Shown one piece after another: positions 36,970-45,189 of a DNA stretch of 49,862 nucleotides (the first letter of the stretch is position 1; each line of letters starts with the position of its first letter). The stretch lies in contig JAQVXI010000015.1 of NCBI GenBank assembly GCA_028709215.1, positions 1 to 49,862 of the forward strand, in the 5' to 3' direction. The position numbers were made by a program, and so were the translations under genes. Below the pieces are notes generated by a model. That model was given only the letters and a program-made list of their open reading frames with translations. It had not been told where the DNA came from and searched no databases. Source of the stretch: Bacteroidales bacterium (GTDB lineage: Bacteria > Bacteroidota > Bacteroidia > Bacteroidales > UBA1402).

Positions 36970-38259
36970 ATGTTTGAAAAATATTTTCAATTAAAACAAA
37001 ACGGCACGACGGTCAAAACCGAAGTGATCGCGGGTATCACCACGTTCCTCACCATGGCCTACATTTTGGCTGTGAACCCCAACATCCTATCGGCGACCGG
37101 TATGGATATCAACGCATTATTTACGACCACAGCCATTGCTGCCATTGTCGGCACGTTGGTGATGGCACTTTGGGCTAAATTGCCCTTTGCGTTGGCTCCC
37201 GGCATGGGTTTGAATGCATTCTTTGCCTTTTCGGTGGTACTGGGCATGGGACACAGCTGGCAATTCGCTTTGACAGCGGTATTGATCGAAGGATTGATCT
37301 TTATTCTACTGACTGTCTTCAACATACGTGAAGCCATCGTTGATGCCATTCCCCGATCGTTAAAAACGGCCATTAGTGCCGGTATCGGCTTGTTTATTGC
37401 CTTTATCGGTTTGCAAAATGCCGGCATCATTGTGAACAACGATGCTACATTGGTTAGTTTGGGTGAAATCACACAGGGCACCGGCTTGCTGGCCATGCTT
37501 GGCATCTTAATCACGGGAGCTTTGCTCATTTTAAAAGTCAAAGGAGCCTTGCTGATCGGTATTCTTGCAACAGCCGTCATCGGTATTCCATTGGGCATCA
37601 CCCAGGTTCAAGGACTCGTGAGCACACCTCCGTCCATCGAACCCATCTTCTTTAAGTTTGAGTTTGCTCAAATTCTATCGTGGGATATGCTGATCGTTGT
37701 GTTCACCTTCTTGTTTGTCGATATTTTTGACACACTGGGTACACTCGTAGGCGTTTCCGGCAAAGCGGGTATGCTCGACAAGGAAGGTCGCATTCCAAAC
37801 GCAAAAAAAGCCTTTATGGCGGACGCAATCGGTACAACCGTTGGTTCTATGATTGGTACCAGTACCGTAACAACCTACGTAGAAAGTGCTTCCGGAGTCT
37901 CTGAAGGCGGTCGCACGGGCTTAACTGCAATGGTCACCGCCGGTTGCTTCTTCCTGGCCTTGTTTTTTGCACCCTTATTCCTCTCCATCCCGGGTGCAGC
38001 AACGGCACCGGCACTGGTCTTGGTTGGATTGTTTATGTTGAGTCCCATTAAAGAATTGGATTTAACAGACTATTCGGAAGCCATTCCTGCATTTATCTGC
38101 ATTATTGCCATGCCGTTGGCTTACTCCATTGCAGAAGGAATCACCCTTGGACTGCTTAGCTATGTCATCATCAACCTGCTTTCGGGCAAATGGAAGAAAC
38201 TATCCATTGGGATGTACATCCTCGCTATTCTATTTATTCTGAAGTACTTGTTTATTTAA
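36970..38259 (+). CDS. NCS2-family purine permease (AzgA type)
   Basis: This 429-residue inner membrane transporter has about 12-14 hydrophobic segments. It begins with FEKYFQLKQNGTTVKTEVIAGITTFLTMAYIL and contains LAPGMGLNAFFAF, GIGLFIAFIGLQNAGI, FLFVDIFDTLGTLVGVSGKAGM and GTSTVTTYVESASGVSEGGRTGL, the signature segments of the AzgA/PbuG subfamily. These proteins import adenine, guanine or hypoxanthine with protons. It is co-transcribed with the DUF5020 barrel gene upstream and followed by a terminator, after which a UraA-type permease gene begins. Length and motifs are normal; the exact base specificity is not readable. Confidence 0.95.
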   Translation: MFEKYFQLKQNGTTVKTEVIAGITTFLTMAYILAVNPNILSATGMDINALFTTTAIAAIVGTLVMALWAKLPFALAPGMGLNAFFAFSVVLGMGHSWQFALTAVLIEGLIFILLTVFNIREAIVDAIPRSLKTAISAGIGLFIAFIGLQNAGIIVNNDATLVSLGEITQGTGLLAMLGILITGALLILKVKGALLIGILATAVIGIPLGITQVQGLVSTPPSIEPIFFKFEFAQILSWDMLIVVFTFLFVDIFDTLGTLVGVSGKAGMLDKEGRIPNAKKAFMADAIGTTVGSMIGTSTVTTYVESASGVSEGGRTGLTAMVTAGCFFLALFFAPLFLSIPGAATAPALVLVGLFMLSPIKELDLTDYSEAIPAFICIIAMPLAYSIAEGITLGLLSYVIINLLSGKWKKLSIGMYILAILFILKYLFI

Positions 38260-38263
38260 AACC

Positions 38264-38298
38264 AAAAGCCTCCTCCTTTTTTGGGAGGGGGCTTTTTT
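38264..38298 (+). terminator. Intrinsic terminator between the two nucleobase permease genes
   Basis: AAAAGCCTCCTCC (38264-38276) pairs with GGAGGGGGCTTTT (38284-38296) as a 13-bp stem with one G-U pair and a 7-base loop, continuing into T residues. The next gene starts only 14 bases later with no visible promoter, so partial read-through may feed the second permease. Confidence 0.85.
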
Positions 38299-38311
38299 AT
38301 GCATCTACAAT

Positions 38312-39517
38312 ATGATTGATCACTTATCCGCAGGAAAGAAGACCATCGTAGGGATTCAGTTTTTGTTTGTGGCTTTTGGAGCCACCGTATTGGTTCCGCT
38401 GCTTACGGGCATTGACCCGGCAGTTGCACTGTTTACAGCCGGTATTGGTACACTTATCTTTCATTTGATCACCAAAGGCATGGTGCCCATCTTTTTGGGC
38501 AGTAGCTTTGCCTTCATTGCTCCCATTGTCAAAGCAACCGAGCTCTACGGTATGCCGGGGGCCATGGGTGGCTTGGTCGCCGTAGGTCTTGTGTACGGAC
38601 TCGTATCGTTGATCGTAAAATATTTTGGTTTGGGCATCATCGAACGCCTGTTTCCAAAAATCGTAGTAGGTCCGGTCATCATCATCATTGGTTTGTCTTT
38701 ATCGTCAACAGGTGTCGATATGGCATCCAGCGACTGGTTGCTGGCCATCATCTCTTTGGTTACCGCCATTATCGTCAGCATTTACTTCAAGGGCATGCTC
38801 AAACTGATCCCCATCTTCTGCGGTATTGTTGTAGGATACATCGCTGCCATGATTTTGGGACGTGTCGATTACACCGCCATCAGCCAAGCCAATTGGATTC
38901 AGATACCCAACTTTGTGGCCCCCGTATTTGATTGGAATGCCATTTGGTACATGATTCCTGTCGCCATCGCTCCCATCATTGAACACGTTGGAGACGTCTA
39001 TGCCATCAGTGGTGTTGCAGAAAAAGATTTTGTTAAAAAACCGGGGTTGAACCGAACCCTTCTGGGGGATGGGGTTGCTACATCCATCGCTGCGTTTTTG
39101 GGTGGGCCTCCCAACACAACCTACTCGGAAGTTACGGGAGCTGTTGCATTAACAAAAGTGACCGACCCGGGTGTGATGCGTGTCGCAGCCATTACCGCTT
39201 TAATCTTTTCACTCGTAGGCAAAATCAGTGGATTTTTAACCTCCATTCCGACGGCCGTGTTGGGCGGTATTATGTTGCTTCTATTTGGTTTGATTGCCAG
39301 TGTGGGCATCCGAAATTTGATTGCTGAAGGAAAGAATCTGGAGAAAAGCCGCAATCAAATTATCGTCGCGCTCATCTTGACCGTAGGCATCGGTGGAGCC
39401 GAAATCACTGCCGGACGTTTCTCTATGGCCGGCATTGGTTTGGCCAGCGTGGTCGGGGTCTTACTCAACCTCATTTTGCCGGAAGAAATCAACCTAGTTT
39501 CAAAGAAGAATAAATAA
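38312..39517 (+). CDS. NCS2-family uracil/xanthine permease (UraA-like)
   Basis: This 401-residue proton symporter has the UraA-type motifs FVAFGATVLVPLLTG, FLGSSFAFIAPI, the substrate-site Glu in PIIEHVGDVYAIS, and GGPPNTTYSEVTGAVALTKV, spread over about 14 membrane segments. UraA-like members import uracil; close relatives carry xanthine. The presence of upp (uracil salvage) 2.7 kb downstream favours uracil, which is inference. It follows the AzgA-type permease gene across a terminator without an obvious promoter of its own, and is followed by a second terminator. Confidence 0.93.
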   Translation: MIDHLSAGKKTIVGIQFLFVAFGATVLVPLLTGIDPAVALFTAGIGTLIFHLITKGMVPIFLGSSFAFIAPIVKATELYGMPGAMGGLVAVGLVYGLVSLIVKYFGLGIIERLFPKIVVGPVIIIIGLSLSSTGVDMASSDWLLAIISLVTAIIVSIYFKGMLKLIPIFCGIVVGYIAAMILGRVDYTAISQANWIQIPNFVAPVFDWNAIWYMIPVAIAPIIEHVGDVYAISGVAEKDFVKKPGLNRTLLGDGVATSIAAFLGGPPNTTYSEVTGAVALTKVTDPGVMRVAAITALIFSLVGKISGFLTSIPTAVLGGIMLLLFGLIASVGIRNLIAEGKNLEKSRNQIIVALILTVGIGGAEITAGRFSMAGIGLASVVGVLLNLILPEEINLVSKKNK

Positions 39518-39539
39518 TAGTTCTTCCTAACTATTTTCA

Positions 39540-39572
39540 AAAAAGTGCACATTTGTATGTGTACTTTTTTTT
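39540..39572 (+). terminator. Intrinsic terminator after the UraA-like permease gene
   Basis: AAAAAGTGCACAT (39540-39552) pairs with ATGTGTACTTTTT (39557-39569) as a 13-bp stem with one G-U pair and a tight 4-base loop, with three more T residues behind. Confidence 0.88.
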
Positions 39573-39652
39573 ATTTATCTGTTTTTTAGCCTATTACATT
39601 TTTATTTGGAAATTTTTTATAGACTTAAGCTCTTTTACAAATATTATTTTCA

Positions 39653-39660
39653 TACATTTG
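39653..39660 (+). promoter_or_regulatory. Candidate -7 element for the riboswitch-nrdGD transcript
   Basis: TACATTTG is a perfect TAnnTTTG match. It lies about 10 bases before the conserved start of the cobalamin aptamer, so transcription would begin right at its 5' edge. The -33 box is not convincing. Confidence 0.6.
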
Positions 39661-39670
39661 CTTTGTCATT

Positions 39671-39840
39671 GGTAAGGGAATCGGGTGCAAATCCCGAGCA
39701 GACCCGCTGCTGTAAGTTTTACATGCTTTCTCCAACATAGCCACTGCTTCATCTGCGAAGTGGGAAGGCGGATGAAAGTGAAACAAGCCAGAAGACCTGC
39801 TTTTGATGTTTTCACAAAGAAATCCTCGGGGATCGGGATA
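39671..39840 (+). ncRNA. Cobalamin (B12) riboswitch
   Basis: The 398-base gap between the UraA-like permease gene and nrdG holds a cobalamin aptamer. Its conserved segments occur in the right order: GGGAA (39676-39680), GGGTGCAAATCCC (39683-39695), then GCAGACCCGCTGCTGTAA (the B12-box core), GCCACTG (39740-39746), GGGAAGGCG (39762-39770), and GCCAGAAGACCTGC (39787-39800). The rest of the gap carries an upstream terminator, a promoter, and downstream a hairpin over the nrdG start codon. The riboswitch should lower nrdGD expression when adenosylcobalamin is plentiful, by analogy with other members. Exact boundaries are approximate. Confidence 0.93.
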
Positions 39841-39878
39841 CTGTGATGGTTTGGGGCTGCCACTTGGCATTGCCTTTC

Positions 39879-39918
39879 CATACGTATTCGTTTGCCCGAA
39901 ATAAAAACGAAACGTATG
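39879..39918 (+). promoter_or_regulatory. Hairpin sequestering the nrdG start codon (expression platform candidate)
   Basis: The left arm CATACGTATTCGTTT (39879-39893) pairs with AAACGAAACGTATG (39905-39918), giving 14 base pairs with a single bulged A and an 11-base loop. The last three bases of the right arm are the nrdG ATG itself, so the ribosome start site would be buried. It lies about 40 bases after the aptamer, the usual position of a translation-blocking element. No competing anti-sequestor was obvious by eye. Confidence 0.7.
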
Positions 39919-40377
39919 AACTACTTCAACAAAGACATCGTTTTTCAGGAAGTCCCAGGCGAAATCAGCCTTTGTTACTTCATTTGTGGCTGCCCATTGC
40001 GTTGCGAAGGCTGCCACAGCTGGCACACATGGCCAAAAAATGCCGGCAAACCGCTGGATACAGACGTCTTCGAAGCAGACTTGCAACGGTACCATCGTTA
40101 TATATCCTGTGTACTTTTTATGGGGGGAGAATGGTCGGAGCCCGATCTATTGGAGCGGTTGAGAGCAGCGAAGCGGTATGGATTAAAAACATGCCTGTAT
40201 ACCGGACTCGAAGACGTCTCCCCCTGTTTACGCAGTGAACTTACTTATCTAAAAACAGGTCCCTGGATTCGTACACTCGGCGGCCTTAACAACCCAAACA
40301 CCAACCAGCGCTTTTGGCTGCTGGATTCGGGAGAATGCCTCAATCAAGCCTTTCAAAACCAAAACATAGCCATCTAA
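39916..40377 (+). CDS. nrdG: Anaerobic ribonucleotide reductase activating protein (radical SAM)
   Basis: This 153-residue radical-SAM activase generates the glycyl radical on NrdD. The CxxxCxxC cluster motif is Cys26-PLR-Cys30-EG-Cys33 (within CYFICGCPLRCEGCHSW), followed by FMGGEWSEPDLLE, which corresponds to the GGE SAM-binding motif. The length is normal. ATG 39916 is used; an in-frame TTG at 39892 lies inside the sequestering hairpin and is unlikely. It is unusual in preceding nrdD (6-base gap) and in lying behind a cobalamin riboswitch. The product needs S-adenosylmethionine, a reductant and anaerobic conditions. Confidence 0.94.
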   Translation: MNYFNKDIVFQEVPGEISLCYFICGCPLRCEGCHSWHTWPKNAGKPLDTDVFEADLQRYHRYISCVLFMGGEWSEPDLLERLRAAKRYGLKTCLYTGLEDVSPCLRSELTYLKTGPWIRTLGGLNNPNTNQRFWLLDSGECLNQAFQNQNIAI

Positions 40378-40383
40378 TCGATT

Positions 40384-42171
40384 ATGAAAACCATCGTCCA
40401 TCTCAATCCGGAACAACTGGAATGCAAGATAAATTTCATTCAACAATACCTGCAGGCACAAAATGCAGCAACCGCTTCGGTGGTTGATTCCAACGCAAAC
40501 GTCACGGACAAAAACATTGCCACGCTCGAAGCTGAAATCAACAAAGACATCAACATTCAGGTCAACAGAAGATTGGTGTGGATGAAGATCAACGAACTTT
40601 TTGGCCTGGATTTGGCCAACGAATACATCCGTCAGATCGAACAGCACGAAATTTACGTACACGACGAAACCTCACTCAAACCGTATTGTGCATCCATCAG
40701 CATGTATCCATTTCTACTGGACGGGCTTACAAAACTGAGCGGCGAAAGCAAAGCACCGGAACACTTGGAAAGCTACTGTGGCAGCTTTGTAAACCTTGTT
40801 TTTGCTGTTAGTTCGCAGTTTGCCGGCGCGTTGGCTACCGTCGAGTTTTTAATGTACTTTGATTATTTTGCACAAAAGGACTACGGCAACGAATACCTTG
40901 AAACGCATACGCAAACCATTCAAAATCATTTACAGCATTGCGTTTACGCCATCAATCAACCGGCAGCGGCACGGGGTTACCAATCCGTCTTCTGGAATAT
41001 ATCCCTCTATGATCGATATTACTTTGAAAGCTTGTTTGAATCGTTTGTTTTCCCGGACATGAGTCGTCCAAGCTGGGAGCGACTACGGAATTTACAGATA
41101 TTCTTTATGAAATGGTTTAATCGGGAACGTACCAAAGCCATTCTAACGTTTCCGGTGGTTACGGCAGCAATGCTGACAAAAGACGGGCAACCGGCCGATA
41201 CCGATTTTGCTTGGTTCTGCTCCGAAGAACTGGCAGAAGGCAATTCTTTTTTCATCTATCAATCCGACCGTGCTGACAGCCTGGCTTCGTGCTGTCGTTT
41301 ACGCAACGAAATTAGCGACAACACATTCAGTTACAGCCTGGGGGCCGGCGGTGTCTCTACCGGCTCCATCAACGTCATCACCCTGAACCTCAATCGCATG
41401 ATTCAGGACGGACGGTGCATACGCGATGAAGTGCGCAAAATCCACAAGTATCAGGTAGCCTATCGAAGCATCATGCAAGAATATCTGGATGCGGGCATGT
41501 TGCCCGTTTACAAAGCAGGGTTCTTACAAATGGAAAAACAGTTTCTGACCATCGGCATCAACGGCATGGTGGAGGCCGCCGAAAGTACAGGCATCGTCAT
41601 TGGAGACAACCCGACGTACCATGCTTTTGTGGAATCTCAATTGAAAGCGATCTACGAAGAGAATCGTCAAGCCAAAGAGACCTACGGCTACCTTTTTAAC
41701 ACAGAGTTTGTACCGGCAGAAAATTTAGGTCCAAAAAATGCTTCCTGGGACAAGAAAGATGGGTATGTTGTTTCGAGAGACTGCTACAATTCTTACTTCT
41801 ATCCGGTTGAAAACGAAAACATCAACGTGATTGACAAATTTCAATTACACGGCAAGCGATACAACCAATTCCTGGACGGCGGATCCGCATTGCATCTGAA
41901 TCTGGAAGAATACCCAAACAAAGCGGGTTTTTACAAACTACTGAATGTAGCTGCAGCCACCGGCTGCAACTATTTCTGCTTCAACGTACGGGTTACCCTC
42001 TGCCGAAACTGTGGATACATCGACAAAAGAACCCGTTACACGTGTACAAAATGCAACTCCAAGGATCTGGACTATGCCACGCGCGTCATCGGATACCTAA
42101 AACGCATCAACAACTTCAGCAACACACGCCAGCAGGAAGCGTCCCTACGACATTATCACGTAGAACGATGA
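40384..42171 (+). CDS. nrdD: Anaerobic (class III) ribonucleoside-triphosphate reductase, short form
   Basis: This 595-residue glycyl-radical enzyme makes deoxynucleotides without oxygen. Visible features are YVHDETSLKPYCAS (upstream Cys), the Cys pair SCCRLRNEISDNTFSYSLG (Cys303/304), the zinc-binding tail with CRNCG and CTKC (about 540-560), and the glycyl-radical site RVIGYLKR (Gly about 570). The ~100-residue ATP-cone that controls overall activity in most NrdD proteins is absent: the N-terminus begins directly with a helical segment and enters the catalytic domain. Allosteric control must therefore differ. It is translated 6 bases after nrdG, under the cobalamin riboswitch, and converges end-to-end with upp, no base separating the two genes. 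Confidence 0.94.
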   Translation: MKTIVHLNPEQLECKINFIQQYLQAQNAATASVVDSNANVTDKNIATLEAEINKDINIQVNRRLVWMKINELFGLDLANEYIRQIEQHEIYVHDETSLKPYCASISMYPFLLDGLTKLSGESKAPEHLESYCGSFVNLVFAVSSQFAGALATVEFLMYFDYFAQKDYGNEYLETHTQTIQNHLQHCVYAINQPAAARGYQSVFWNISLYDRYYFESLFESFVFPDMSRPSWERLRNLQIFFMKWFNRERTKAILTFPVVTAAMLTKDGQPADTDFAWFCSEELAEGNSFFIYQSDRADSLASCCRLRNEISDNTFSYSLGAGGVSTGSINVITLNLNRMIQDGRCIRDEVRKIHKYQVAYRSIMQEYLDAGMLPVYKAGFLQMEKQFLTIGINGMVEAAESTGIVIGDNPTYHAFVESQLKAIYEENRQAKETYGYLFNTEFVPAENLGPKNASWDKKDGYVVSRDCYNSYFYPVENENINVIDKFQLHGKRYNQFLDGGSALHLNLEEYPNKAGFYKLLNVAAATGCNYFCFNVRVTLCRNCGYIDKRTRYTCTKCNSKDLDYATRVIGYLKRINNFSNTRQQEASLRHYHVER

Positions 42172-42822
42172 TTAGAGTTTCTCTCCGTACGAAAGATCTC
42201 CGGCATCTCCGATGCCGGGGACAATATACGAATGCGCATTCAACTCGGGATCAATGGCAGCACACCATAAGGTTGCATTCTGAGGCATACAGGATTTGAC
42301 ATAATCTACACCGGCCTGACTGGCGATCACGGTAGCCAAATGCAATTGAGCCGGTTGCCCCTTGGTGAGCAGCGCTCCGTAGGCCAACTCCAACGAACTG
42401 CCGGTGGCCAACATGGGATCGGTCAAAATCAACGTTTTCCCTTCAATGCTTGGCGAAGCAATGTATTCGATGTTGATGTCAAATTTCAAGGCATCCTTAT
42501 ACTTACGATAGGCTGAGACAAACGCATTTTCAGCATGATCAAAATAACTCAAAAATCCTTGATGAAACGGAAGACCGGCACGCAAGATGGTAGAAATAAC
42601 CATTGGATCATCGGCCGTAACAACCGGTGAAATACCGAGTGGTGTTTGAACTTGCTTTTCACTATAATGCAACGTCTTACTCATTTCATAAGCCATAATC
42701 TCACCAATCCGTTCAAGGTTCCGCCTGAAGCGCATGCGATCGTTTTGAATTTCAACACTACGGATTTCAAGAATAAATTGATTCAACAAGGAGTTGTTTT
42801 CTGATAGATTGATGACGTTCAT
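42172..42822 (-). CDS. upp: Uracil phosphoribosyltransferase
   Basis: This 216-residue enzyme converts uracil and PRPP to UMP in pyrimidine salvage. It contains ILRAGLPFHQGFLSYF, the PRPP-binding loop LTDPMLATGSSLELA, and the C-terminal uracil-binding YIVPGIGDAGDLSYG. The start at ATG 42822 gives the family-normal length; the in-frame extension to 42861 adds 13 non-conserved residues. It shares the nucleobase theme of the neighbouring permeases. The gene converges on nrdD with directly adjacent stop codons and no terminator visible, and diverges from pckA across a 258-base region. Confidence 0.96.
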   Translation of the reverse strand: MNVINLSENNSLLNQFILEIRSVEIQNDRMRFRRNLERIGEIMAYEMSKTLHYSEKQVQTPLGISPVVTADDPMVISTILRAGLPFHQGFLSYFDHAENAFVSAYRKYKDALKFDINIEYIASPSIEGKTLILTDPMLATGSSLELAYGALLTKGQPAQLHLATVIASQAGVDYVKSCMPQNATLWCAAIDPELNAHSYIVPGIGDAGDLSYGEKL

Positions 42823-42905
42823 ATGCGTAAAAAATTGGACGGCTTCGAAGGCTGCGAACAAAAACCGATGATTTGACGTTTAAAAATAAGGGCAAAATAT
42901 CCCGG

Positions 42906-42913
42906 CAAAGTTA
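42906..42913 (-). promoter_or_regulatory. Candidate -7 element for upp
   Basis: The minus strand reads TAACTTTG, a perfect TAnnTTTG match, 83 bases upstream of the upp ATG. The -33 position is not well matched. Confidence 0.45.
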
Positions 42914-43003
42914 ATCAATTTTAGCAAATTCAGGTTTTTTTACGTGCGTGAAATAAATAAAGAAAAATTTCTTTAATTAGTAGATTACTTCCGCATTTTT
43001 TTC

Positions 43004-43011
43004 TATCTTTG
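43004..43011 (+). promoter_or_regulatory. Candidate -7 element for pckA
   Basis: TATCTTTG is a perfect TAnnTTTG match, 69 bases before the pckA ATG. The -33 region (around 42981) lacks TTG. The leader between them is AT-rich, with no obvious hairpin. Confidence 0.55.
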
Positions 43012-43080
43012 TGTCGGTTTAGTAGGTAAACAAAGCAAATAAAGCAATTAGTTCAATTATAAATCAATTTTTCAAACAAC

Positions 43081-44673
43081 ATGGCAAATTTAGATCTGAG
43101 CAAGTACGGGATCGTTGGTGATTTCGAGGTGGTACACAACCCCTCCTACGAGGTGTTGTTTCAGGATGAAATGAATCCTGCAAACGAAGGTTTCGAAAAA
43201 GCAAAGTTGACCAACACGGGTGCAACGGCTGTTTTTACCGGAAAATTCACCGGCCGTTCTCCCAAGGACAAATTTATTGTAAAGGATAGCGTTACAGAAG
43301 ACACGCTGTGGTGGGATGGAGTCATCAACCGCCCAACAACTCCTGAGGTATTTGACGAATGCAAAGATTTGGTTACGAAACAACTATCAACTGCAAAAAA
43401 AATCTATGTAGTAGATACCTTCTGTGGTACCAACGAAGATACCCGCATGAAAGTACGCTTCGTAATGGAAGTCGCATGGCAGGCTCACTTTGTAACCAAC
43501 ATGTTTATCCGTCCTTCACACTTCGAATTGGCCAACTACGGTGAACCCGATTTCGTAACCTTGAACGGTTCAAAAACCATCAATCCAAACTGGAAAGAAC
43601 ATGGTCTACATTCTGAAAACTTTACCCTGTTTGATTTAAAACGTAGAATGCAGGTTATTGGCGGAACTTGGTACGGTGGTGAAATGAAGAAAGGTATTTT
43701 TGCCTTAATGAATTACTTCCTGCCTTTGAAAGGTCTTGCCTCCATGCACTGCTCTGCCAACGTCGGTGTAGATGGTGACGTTGCCGTATTCTTCGGTCTT
43801 TCCGGAACCGGAAAAACCACACTTTCTGCTGACCCCAAACGTTACTTGATTGGTGACGACGAGCACGGCTGGGACGATCACGGTGTATTCAACTACGAAG
43901 GTGGTTGCTATGCCAAGACCATCAACCTAAGCAAAGAAAATGAGCCCGACATCTGGCGCGCCATCAAACGCGATGCTTTGTTGGAAAACGTTACGGTCTT
44001 GGAAGACGGAACCATCGATTTCTCAGACGGTTCGGTGACTGAAAATACCCGCGTATCGTATCCGATCTACCACATCAGCAAGATTGTTCTTCCTTCACGT
44101 GCCGGTCACGCCAAGAAGATCATTTATCTGTCCGCCGATGCGTTCGGTGTATTGCCTCCCGTTTCTATCTTGGACGACAAACAGGCACAATACCACTTCC
44201 TTTGCGGTTTCACCTCAAAACTGGCTGGTACCGAACGTGGCATTACCGAACCCGTTCCTTCCTTCTCTCCTGCCTTTGGCGAAGCCTTCCTGACCCTGCA
44301 CCCAACGGTGTATGCCAGCGCATTGGTTAAGAAAATGGAAGAACACGGTGCAAAAGCATATTTGGTCAACACCGGTTGGAACGGTACCGGCAAACGCATT
44401 TCCATCAAAGATACGCGTGCCATCATCGATGCCATCATCAATGGAAGCATCGAAGAAGCCGAAACCTTGCAAGTTCCCATCATGAACCTGACCGCCCCTG
44501 TCAAACTGGAAGGCGTTTCAGACATCCTGGATCCTCGCAACACATATGCAGATGTTAAAGAATGGGAAGCCAAAGCCATCAAACTGGCCGGTATGTACAT
44601 TGAAAACTTCAAGCAATACTGCGACAACGATGCAGCCATTGCCTTGATTCCTTCAGGTCCTCAATTGCCTTAA
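43081..44673 (+). CDS. pckA: Phosphoenolpyruvate carboxykinase (ATP)
   Basis: This 530-residue enzyme interconverts oxaloacetate plus ATP and PEP plus CO2 plus ADP. It has [12 protein letters not shown], the substrate-binding MHCSANVG, the P-loop GLSGTGKT (239-246), the metal-binding kinase-2 motif [24 protein letters not shown] (written here as GDDEHGWD and FNYEGGCY), and [11 protein letters not shown]. Length and motifs are standard. In fermentative Bacteroidales it usually works in the carboxylating direction, fixing CO2 on the way to succinate and gaining ATP. It is a single-gene unit with its own -7 box and terminator. Codon choice favours GGT/ACC-type codons, as expected for a highly expressed gene. 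Confidence 0.98.
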   Translation: MANLDLSKYGIVGDFEVVHNPSYEVLFQDEMNPANEGFEKAKLTNTGATAVFTGKFTGRSPKDKFIVKDSVTEDTLWWDGVINRPTTPEVFDECKDLVTKQLSTAKKIYVVDTFCGTNEDTRMKVRFVMEVAWQAHFVTNMFIRPSHFELANYGEPDFVTLNGSKTINPNWKEHGLHSENFTLFDLKRRMQVIGGTWYGGEMKKGIFALMNYFLPLKGLASMHCSANVGVDGDVAVFFGLSGTGKTTLSADPKRYLIGDDEHGWDDHGVFNYEGGCYAKTINLSKENEPDIWRAIKRDALLENVTVLEDGTIDFSDGSVTENTRVSYPIYHISKIVLPSRAGHAKKIIYLSADAFGVLPPVSILDDKQAQYHFLCGFTSKLAGTERGITEPVPSFSPAFGEAFLTLHPTVYASALVKKMEEHGAKAYLVNTGWNGTGKRISIKDTRAIIDAIINGSIEEAETLQVPIMNLTAPVKLEGVSDILDPRNTYADVKEWEAKAIKLAGMYIENFKQYCDNDAAIALIPSGPQLP

Positions 44674-44708
44674 TAGGAAATGAAATAACTGAATGTCATA
44701 ACTCAGGG

Positions 44709-44742
44709 AAGCCTTCGGCCTTTTATGGTCGGGGGCTTTTTT
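44709..44742 (+). terminator. Intrinsic terminator of pckA
   Basis: AAGCCTTCGGCC (44709-44720) pairs with GGTCGGGGGCTT (44727-44738) as a 12-bp stem that includes three G-U pairs, closing a 6-base loop and followed by T residues. Confidence 0.85.
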
Positions 44743-44765
44743 AATAAATACACCATTAATAGGTA

Positions 44766-44796
44766 TTGCGGTTGTAACATAACCGCTGTATTTTTG
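44766..44796 (+). promoter_or_regulatory. Promoter of the His-rich protein / TonB receptor operon
   Basis: TTG (44766-44768) and TATTTTTG (44789-44796) are 20 bases apart, an ideal -33/-7 pair. The -7 box ends only 4 bases before the ATG at 44801, so the transcript would start at or next to the initiation codon. Confidence 0.7.
44768..44786. promoter_or_regulatory. Zur-like inverted repeat inside the promoter
   Basis: GCGGTT and AACCGC are perfect 6-bp arms around GTAACAT. The inner 13 bases GTTGTAACATAAC match 11 of 13 positions of the E. coli-type Zur core GTTATAnTATAAC. The site fills the spacer between the -33 and -7 boxes, where a bound repressor would block RNA polymerase. Assignment to Zur is inferred from the core sequence and the downstream genes. 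Confidence 0.55.
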
Positions 44797-44800
44797 CAGC

Positions 44801-45160
44801 ATGATTTCAAGACCCCTTCGACCGGTACACAAAATACTCAGCATCCTATTGCTGACGTTGACCTCCTTCCTGGTGGTGAACAATGCGTATTTTGTCCATA
44901 CACACCGCACAGAAACGGGTCAACTCATCTTTCACGCGCACCCATACGGAGAAAACGGCAACAAAACCGACGGTCACAGACACTCGGATTCCGGTTTGAT
45001 CCACATCCAATTGCTGCAATCCGCAACCCTTCTTGCCAACCAGACCTGCCCGCAACCCAATATACACTTCCTACACAACGTCGGAACAGACCATTCGAGT
45101 GGCAGTCAACAAGTGCACGTGTGGCACAGCCAAGGGCGGGCTCCCCCCTCCACGTTGTAA
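44801..45160 (+). CDS. Histidine-rich exported small protein, probable metal binding
   Basis: This 119-residue protein has an N-terminal hydrophobic signal or anchor (ILSILLLTLTSFLVVNNAYF), followed by a histidine-rich body: HTHRTETGQLIFHAHPY, DGHRHSDSGLIHIQ, and further His near the C-terminus (QQVHVWHSQG). The spacing of His pairs (HTH, HAH, HRH) suggests binding of zinc or another transition metal in the periplasm. Small His-rich proteins of this kind are found in front of TonB receptors in Bacteroidetes; no enzymatic motif is present. It lies 79 bases upstream of the TonB receptor and behind the Zur-like site. No later in-frame start preserves the signal segment, so the ATG at 44801 stands. 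Confidence 0.75.
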   Translation: MISRPLRPVHKILSILLLTLTSFLVVNNAYFVHTHRTETGQLIFHAHPYGENGNKTDGHRHSDSGLIHIQLLQSATLLANQTCPQPNIHFLHNVGTDHSSGSQQVHVWHSQGRAPPSTL

Positions 45161-45189
45161 TTTTTTCCAGACTTCTTTATTCACTTTTT

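Noticed and set aside
38312-39517. Retron, toxin-antitoxin or defence island in the 36-43 kb block
   Set aside because: All genes there are recognisable nucleobase transport, salvage or reductase genes. No reverse transcriptase, nuclease-antitoxin pair or phage gene is present.
39892-39915. TTG start for nrdG, 8 codons upstream
   Set aside because: It falls inside the start-codon hairpin, and NrdG homologues begin close to the MNYF segment.
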